This document shows, in pieces, positions 57,346-64,000 of a stretch of 64,000 nucleotides of DNA (positions within the stretch are counted from its first letter, which is position 1; each line of letters opens with the position of its first letter). The position numbers and the translations under genes are program-made. The notes under the pieces are model-generated. The model was not told the DNA's origin. It made no database searches and saw only the letters and a list, made by a program, of their open reading frames with translations. Origin of the DNA: Eucalyptus grandis (taxonomy: Eukaryota > Streptophyta > Magnoliopsida > Myrtales > Myrtaceae); contig NC_052614.1 of assembly GCF_016545825.1 (NCBI RefSeq), positions 21,966,559-22,030,558 on the forward strand, given 5' to 3'.

Positions 57346-57567
57346 TCAGTGAGAGTTAGCTAGCCAATCTGCCGCTCGGTTTGCCTCGCGAGGACAATAT
57401 TCTACCCTTGCTGATTTGAAAAGGCATAATTCTTCTTTGCACTGTTCCACAATTTCCTTCAAGTCCCATGATGTTTCGGCCCGACCCATCACAGCTTCCA
57501 CCAAAGTTGAACTGTCACTTTCGAGCACCCATCTGCAACTTTGACCGGTTCCTGTGCCCACGTGCAC
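57346..57567 (-). pseudogene. LINE RNase H domain
   Basis: It encodes RWVLESDSSTLVEAVMGRA and ends in VEYCPREANRAADWLANSH, the C-terminal half of an RVT_3-type RNase H with the ESD and REAN.AAD motifs. The upstream half lies in other frames near 57570-57760. The domain would degrade RNA in the RNA:DNA hybrid. Confidence 0.8.
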
Positions 57568-58095
57568 GGCTTCTCTTCCTCTCTAGTACATGAAACCATG
57601 CAGCAAAGATAGGGCTTCTGCTTGTTGAGGAGAAGACGCCCGTATCTGCACTGCGAAGCCCTCAACCACGAGACCCGACGGATCTCGCCCAATCCCAGCT
57701 GCCGAACCTAGGAAATCGCCCGGAGTCCATGAGGCGTTGACGTTTAGCTTCATCTCGTCTCTGTCCGGCGGCGTCCATCTAATTGGTAGGCTTCGGGTTG
57801 TGGGTTTTTGCCCTTTTTGATTCTGCCATCTGCTGAAATTTTTTTGTTGTGCTATTGCGAGATCTACAAGATCAATTGGTTGGGGACGCTTTGCTCAAAA
57901 AATGAAATTGTTTCGAGTCTTCCAGATATTCCACAGCACAGCAGCAACTAGTTCTCTTTCAGGTGAGATGTCACTTCTTTCGAACACTTCCGTTAGCCAC
58001 TGATCACACCTTGTTATGTTGCTTGGGTTTCTAATGATGTTGATTTGTGGATCTGCCCAAATTTTTTTCGTCCATTTGCAAAGTAAAAATAGGTG

Positions 58096-58344
58096 TTATG
58101 TTGTTTCCATGTGTGTAGAGCAAAGCGGACAATAGGGGTTGGGTAGCATTTTCCTTTCATGCAGATTCTCCCTTGTTGGTAAGGCGTTTTGGCAAAGGCT
58201 CCTTAGGAAAGGTCTCATTTTCGGGGGAATAGATAGACTCCAAATTCTTGTCCAGAGGGATCTTGGAGGCTTGTAAGAACATGTTGCTCTGTTTTGTTCT
58301 GTTCTTGTGGCGTTAGAATAGGCCCTGTTGTACCCACTCTTCAC
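58096..58344 (-). pseudogene. LINE zf-RVT region
   Basis: It encodes WTRIWSLSIPPKMRPFLRSL, ALPTRENLHERKM and PYCPLCSTHMETT, the zinc-binding region found between RT and RNase H in plant LINEs and related retroelements. Both Cys of the PxCPxC motif are present. Confidence 0.8.
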
Positions 58345-58844
58345 AGTGTATGTCCCTGATTTATTACCTATCCATACTAGATAATCATCCTTCGAGGACG
58401 GGCTAATGGGTATCGCAAGTATCTCATTTGCTGTTTGTTCTTCAAAATTATTTAGGATTAAACTTTCCTTTCATACCCGCGAGTCTTCATTGATAAGTTC
58501 TGCCACCATAATTGGTTCATTTTGGTTAGCTAGGCCTCCAAGCACTCCAGACTTTAGCCATTTGTCTTCTTGTATTTAATAGATTGGCCATCCCCAACTG
58601 ACCATTTAACCTCTAATTCTATGGCTTCTCTCCCTGTTAAAATGCTTTGCTATCCCTAAGACGGTCGTTGCCCTTTTCTTGCCTTCCACAAGTCTCCATT
58701 TGGAAAATAAATGCCTTTCAAAATTCTACTCCACAAAGCTGAAGGGGTTTTGGATAATCGCCAAGCTTGCTTGCTTGCCGAGCATTGCTCTGTTAAAATT
58801 TCTCAACTCTTTGAACCCCAAACCTCCCTCATCTTTCCCGGTTT

Positions 58845-60106
58845 TTAATGTTTCCCATTTTTTCCAATGCAAGCCCCTTTTGAATCGCTTTTCTGCCACC
58901 GAAATGAAGCAATTCTTTTTTCTATGGTTTTGCAAATAGAGATAGGCAATTTAAAGACTGACATCGCATAATGAGGGAGGGTTTGTACAACGCTCTTTAT
59001 CAGAATTTCTTTACCTGCTTTGGATAGTAATTTTTCTTTCCATCCCTCTAGCTTCGAGTTTATTCTTGTTAGAATCCATGCAAACATCTCCTTCTTTGAG
59101 TGATCCCATTCTGTTGGTATTCCAAGATATTTCCCTATTTTTTCTATTATTGGGACTCTAAGTTCTTGTGCTAAGTTTCTTTTCAGAAATAACGGACAAG
59201 TCCCGCTGAAACATACCCCTGATTTGTTTAGATTAATGGCTTGGCCCAATGCAAAACCGTACTGGTTGAGAATATTTGCTAAGTTTTGGCATTCTACTAT
59301 AGTCTCGTTCAAGAAAAATATGGCATCATCAGCAAAGAGTTAATGAGACAGTGTAGGGCATAACCTGTTTAGCTTTATCCCTTTAATGCTTCTATTCTTT
59401 AAGGCTTGGTTCATCATCCCAGTCAAAACATTTGCTACTAGGATGAATAAATATAGGGAAAGAGGGTCACCTTGTCTGATTCCTCTTGAAGGGGTGAAAT
59501 ATGAAATAGGCTCCCCATTTATCTTCACACTTAGGGACACCATCGAAACACGTTGCATGATTAGAGATACCCACTGCTCATAAAAACCCATTTTCACCAT
59601 ACAATCCCTCAAAAAGTTCGATTTGATTTTGTCATAGGCTTTCTGCATATCCAGTTTCAATATCGCCTGAAACTTTTTCTTCATTTTTGTTATTCTCAAT
59701 TGATGCAAGACTTCATGAATTATGAAAATATTATCTTGTATTTGCCTCCCTTGTACAAAGGCGTTCTATTCAAGCTCTATGATCTCTGGAAGCCAAATCT
59801 TTAGTCTGTTTGCCATAACTTTTGAGATGATTTTGTAGTTGTCATTGCACAAACTAATAGGTCTGAATTGGCCTATATTTTCTGGGTTTTTTTTACTTTT
59901 GGTAGCAAGGAAATGTGTGTTTTGTTGAGGAGGGGGTCGATGATACATGTTTCAAAGAAATTCTGCACTAGTTGGAACAAATCCAGCTTAATATCCTCCC
60001 AAGATTGTTGATAAAAAAGCCCATTTAGACCGTTAGGCCCGGGGGCCTTTAAAGAGCCCAGTTGGAAAACCACGTCTTTCACCTCTTCAAGGGTAATATT
60101 TGCCAT
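58845..60106 (-). pseudogene. LINE reverse transcriptase
   Basis: Blocks in order: SLKAPGPNGLNGLFYQQSWE (about 60050), [20 protein letters not shown] (about 59860), LKLDMQKAYDKI (about 59660), PSRGIRQGDPLSLYLFILVA (about 59480), and LFADDAIFF (about 59330), the catalytic FADD. GKYLGIPTEW and SKLEGWKEKLLSKAGKEILI follow. A stop falls immediately before LFADD, and the block order crosses several frames, so no intact enzyme is encoded. Confidence 0.85.
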
Positions 60107-60816
60107 CAGATTTTCATTTATTTCCTCACTTACTGGACTGGGACACTAGTTTAGGATTGGTTGATAGTTCCTAGGACCCACCGATTTATATAAGTTCTAA
60201 TAGAAAGACCCTATATGTTTTTTGAGTGCCGCTGAATCCCTACACTAGCTTTGATATTCCATTTGCAGCATTGTAATTCTATTCATTTGTCTTCTCTGTA
60301 TAGTTGTGGCATGGAAGAACTTGGTATTCCTATCTCCCCATTGCAGCCAATTGATGCGTGCTCTCATCCCCCAAAAATTTTCCTCTTGTTTCCATAGTTT
60401 GTCTATCTTGTCGATAATATTCTGTGCTTCCTGGAATTTTCAGAATTCTTGTTGGTCATCTCCGTTAATTCTTTGTTTAACTCCTTGATATGACGTCGTT
60501 TGCTCCACTTAACAAGCTCCGTAGAAATATCATTGACTTTCATAGAGAAACTTATCTGGCTTAATGGCATTTTGTTCCAAGTTCTCTTGATAATCTCTCC
60601 ACACTCTTGATCTTCTAACCAGTATGCTTCAAATCTGAATTCCCTCTTCCTTTTCTTACTTTTAGGGTGCAATACCAGGAGAAGAGGGCTGTGGTCCAAG
60701 CTAATTGCTGGTAGAGCCTGTACTTTGGCTGCGAGAAAGGTAATTCTCCAGTCCAGTGTGCATAAGACTCTATCTAATCTTTTTTTAACAAGGGCCTCCC
60801 CTTCCCGGTTGTTTGC

Positions 60817-61368
60817 CTAAGTGTAAGCACAGCCTTTGCTGTTCATATCCATTAGGGAACACTCATTTAATAAATCTTGAAACGCTGCTATTCTATGATT
60901 ATCAGCTTCTCTTTTCCCCACCTTCTCCCAAATATATAAAATTTCATTAAAATCTCCCATGCATATCCACGGTAAATGATTTGATAATTGAAAATCCTTC
61001 AGCTTTTGCCATAGCTTTAGTCTCTCCCTGAAGTTCGTCGATGCATGGAGAAAAGTTATCCTCATTTGTTAGCCACTATCTGGATCTCTGCACTCCAAAT
61101 CAATAAATTTTTTAGAGCTGTCATTTACCTTTAACACCACTTCCTCACTCCACAAAATTGCTAAGCCTCTCGTAATTCCTTCCGGATTTTCTAGGAATAG
61201 ATTTTGGAAGTTGAGTCGCCTTTTAACACCTCCACCATCGTTGCTTTGTTCTTTGTTTCCATCAAGAAGACCAGGTTGGGCCTTTCAAGAGCTACTAGAG
61301 CTCTTAGCTCCTGGAATGTTAGGGGATTGCCCAGCCCCTGACAATTCTAGCTTATGATTTTCATATTG
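60817..61368 (-). pseudogene. LINE endonuclease domain
   Basis: It begins MKIIS, stop, NCQGLGNPLTF where the family has Trp in place of the TAG, continues PNLVFLMETKNK with the catalytic Glu, and LPWICMGDFNEIL with the catalytic GDFN. This is the apurinic-type endonuclease that nicks the target for LINE insertion. It is disrupted by the stop and a frame change. Confidence 0.8.
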
Positions 61369-61583
61369 TCGCCGGTGGCTTATTAGGGCTAGTCACCACA
61401 GCCCATTCATTACCATCTTTGATCAACTGGATAAGGGTCTCCAAGAGCTCCATCCCATCAATCAACAGGGGAGTTTGTTATGCTATGCATTTCTGTTTTT
61501 TCGCCCTCTACACCTTCATACTTTTTTTTGCTGCATTTCCCAACTTTTGAGAGGATCCGCCTATTAGCTTTGAAGCACATAAT

Positions 61584-62575
61584 CTATTTGCTATGATCTA
61601 TAATCTTCATAGTTGTGTCTGCTGGTTCTTTTGGTGCCTCCTGCACATTTGAGTTTTCAGCCCTTTTCTTGTTGCGATTTGGGGATGCCAAGTTGTCGAT
61701 TTCATCTCTGGCCACTAGGTCCATTTCGTAGGTTATAGGAGGAATTTCTAGTGTCGTTTCTTCCACAATAATTTCTTCTTCTAGTTTGCCATAGATTGCT
61801 TCCCAGTGGGGGCTATGGTCTTACACTTTTGCCTTAAGCCATGGTCCATATTTTCCAGCTTTGTTTTCAGCCCATGCTGTTTGCTCATACGGGATTTCTT
61901 CGTAATTAGTAGCATAATGATCAATTTTTCCACACGAATAGCAATAGTGCGGCAGCCGTTCATATTTAAACTCCACCCATAGCTTCTTGTTTCCAATATC
62001 CAGAATAGCCCTTGATTTTAGTGGAGCTGATAAGTCCACTTCCACTTTTACTTTTCCACTTTTCTGTAGTCCGTTTCCCTCAAAGTCCACCTGAATTTCC
62101 AGAACTTTGCCTACCTTTTTTGCTAGATCAGTAAACACTTCTTCTAGTATCCACCCAGGGGGTATCCCTCTCATATGCACCCAAAAAGCGCTTTGAGAAT
62201 AATCATAACAGTGCTCTGGAATGTCAAGTTCACATTGTTTAAGTACTAATAGATTATTGGCAAAAGACCAGGGCCCGGATTTCATAACTCTCTCATTTTC
62301 TTCCTTCGATTGAAAAACGAATGAGAAAAAACCTGGTTCCTTTTGTGTGCATATCACCTATTCTATTCTCCATGCTTTCTTCATAATTTGAAGAAAAGCT
62401 TGGAAGTTGACATTTGGTTTGGAAAATAGCTTCTCGAAAATGGTCTAATTGCATTGTTCCCTTTTTTTAGGGGGATTTCTTTGATCACTTCGACTACATC
62501 ATTCTCCGACCACAAATGGCCCAGGCTTTTACATAAGGCAGCCTGACACAACTCATTCTCTTCTTTACCTTCCAT
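61584..62575 (-). pseudogene. LINE ORF1 (DUF4283-like with zinc knuckle)
   Basis: The main frame (62357-61821) has FSFVFQSKEENERVMKSGPW, AFWVHMRGIPPGWILEE and a zinc knuckle CYSCGKIDHYATN in which the last Cys is Asn. An ATG-led piece upstream (62575-62381) and a tail piece (61766-61584) are in other frames. Such ORF1 proteins bind the element RNA. The changed knuckle and frame breaks show decay. Confidence 0.75.
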
Positions 62576-63477
62576 TCTTATGATTTGTAGGTATGAAGTT
62601 TGCTGCTGGCTGTAATCTTGTTGAGTGGGTTTTTGAGATTTTGGAGGGGAGGTTTATAGGAAATGCAGAGTGAAGGGAGCTCTGTGATGGAAGGGTGTAT
62701 CGAGTAACGGGAAGACAAAAACAACCAAGGGAATGATCCATTTCCTCAGATTCAGCCTTTTATCTCAACAGAGAATAAGTAATGCTTTACAAGAGTGGAG
62801 CTCAGGCCAGTAACATGACCAACACAGATCAAACGAGGCAAGATCCTCTCTACTTACTACATAACAGTCTACTTCCATCTAGGTAGTTCAAGAAAAAAAC
62901 GTCAAAGCCCATTCCACTACATCATAATCAGAATACCCATAAGATGACCATGAAGAGAAGGGCGACATCCCACCTTTTGCGAGGCCAGAGCTATGATTCA
63001 TCAAGCATTGGTGAATTTCTTCGAAGATAGATGGCAGGATTGTTCCATTGCTCGAGACTTCACCTTTTTACAAAGAAAGATAGTAGGGTTGGGTTTCTGA
63101 GGATTATGTGATGGGCTTCATTGGTTCAAAGAGGGGGATTGTGGTTTTGGGTAAAGGAAAGCTCCTGGAGATTTAGGGTTTTGGGGGGTAGCTACCACCA
63201 TGGATAGAGGAAAACTCTCAAAGTCGAGAGAGAAAGGGATTGCTCTTCAACGGGAATTTAGAGTTGAGATGATAAAAATATGATTGATTAGCATTGAATG
63301 TGGCATTGCAAATGATTGATGTAAATCCTTCAAGCCAAATATTTCAGCGAATTCGAGTCCATTGAATTCCGTTTCTTAATTTGGCGCAAGAGTACCATGT
63401 GCACCACTTCTGGTATTCAACTGAAAAAAAAAAAGAAAGGAATTCCTACCGAAAGCCAAGAAGCAGCAATCTAATTC

Positions 63478-64000
63478 TGTTGCGACCAAATTTTTGGGTG
63501 TAAACCACCTAGGGTTTGGCTAATGGATTGTTAAGCCTAGACTTAACTCGGGCTCTCCTAAGCCTATACCAATTCGCGACTTAAGTTCAAGTTTTTTAAC
63601 ATACAGATAGATTTTATCTAGGAGTCGCCACTAATCTATTTTTTATGGGTCGATTAGAAACCCAAGTAAAGTAACGGGAGTTTTACTTTACTCCTACGAA
63701 CCAGAGACTATGAGTACGGGGACTTGGTTACACTAGATTCCTCTAATGCCCTTTCGGTACCATTTGATTTTAAATCTATTTCCCTAACATGTGAGGTGAT
63801 CATGCGAGTGTGCAATCCACCAATTTAATACCCAGATAAACGATAAATAAATTGCAAAAACTTACCTCAAAGCAACGAAAGCATCTACAATGTTAAATTA
63901 AAATCCACATCAACAACCCTAGATATTGTTTCTAATTAACATGCAATTTCTTTTTTTTTTGTTTTCACTTAATTAATGAAAATCATGCAATATGCAATGC
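63478..64000 (-). mobile_element. Long LTR, copy 4, cut by the window end
   Basis: It begins TGTTGCGACC and continues with the family landmarks 'gggtttggctaatggattgt', 'ccaattcgcgacttaagttc', 'ctcctacgaaccagagacta' and 'gccctttcggtacc'. It corresponds to the first 520 bp of copies 1 and 2, so the rest must lie beyond the window. Confidence 0.85.

Larger units (their letters stand above)
57198..63251 (-). mobile_element. Full-length L1-type LINE with RNase H, inactive
   Basis: A target duplication GGGAATTTA (57189-57197 and 63252-63260) and restoration of a tandem-repeat unit on removal fix the borders. On the minus strand the order is 5' leader (63251-62580), ORF1, endonuclease, reverse transcriptase, zinc-binding zf-RVT region and RNase H, then a short 3' end with an A-rich tail. 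Many stops and shifts disrupt both ORFs, so the copy cannot move by itself. The 6.05-kb length and order fit plant L1 elements that carry an RNase H domain after RT. Confidence 0.85.

Overview
This window reads as nuclear DNA from a flowering plant, most likely a woody eudicot. It has spliced genes with GT/AG introns, a wall-associated receptor kinase, remnants of plant SEC61-alpha, RAN, histone H2A, PEX4 and TOM1-like genes, and many plant transposon families (hAT, Ty3/gypsy with very long LTRs, an L1-type LINE with RNase H, foldback elements). The repeat style reminds me of Myrtaceae, but that is an impression and was not tested. The DNA is AT-rich and gene-poor. Abrupt GC-rich blocks all belong to repeats.

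Layout. 1-8.9 kb: several diverged copies of one promoter-like module (also at 15.1-16.5 kb), carrying foldback and hAT insertions. 8.94-12.66 kb (+): a three-exon WAK-type receptor kinase, the only near-complete host gene, with a one-base deletion in its kinase domain. 12.87-14.99 kb (-): a decayed Ty3/gypsy gag-protease-RT fragment. 16.5-20.36 kb (-): ORF1 and one LTR of a long-LTR retroelement. 20.4-27.8 kb: retroelement-derived DNA without a recognisable host gene. 27.83-32.10 kb: a 4.28-kb hAT-type element with 12-bp inverted ends and a perfect 8-bp target duplication. It carries introns and exons of three unrelated host genes (histone H2A, RAN, SEC61-alpha), all on the minus strand, and it sits in an intron of a PHD/GNAT-type acetyltransferase 3' fragment (32.13-32.43 kb, +). 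32.79-35.99 kb: a solo LTR with a perfect 5-bp target duplication. 36-42.6 kb: foldback elements and MITEs. 44.56-51 kb (-): the 3' part of a TOM1-like (TOL) gene with a stop and a frameshift, next to a PEX4 (peroxisomal E2) gene that lacks its last exon and has a frameshift. 51.81-55.14 kb: a third long LTR. 57.2-63.25 kb (-): a full-length but dead LINE inserted in one unit of a 116-bp tandem repeat. 63.48 kb to the end: start of a fourth LTR.

The genes do not form a pathway. The main interest lies in mobile DNA: the multi-gene hAT capture element, a family of GC-rich foldback cores found inside elements with different termini, and nested insertions that can be put in time order because duplicated modules share or lack them.
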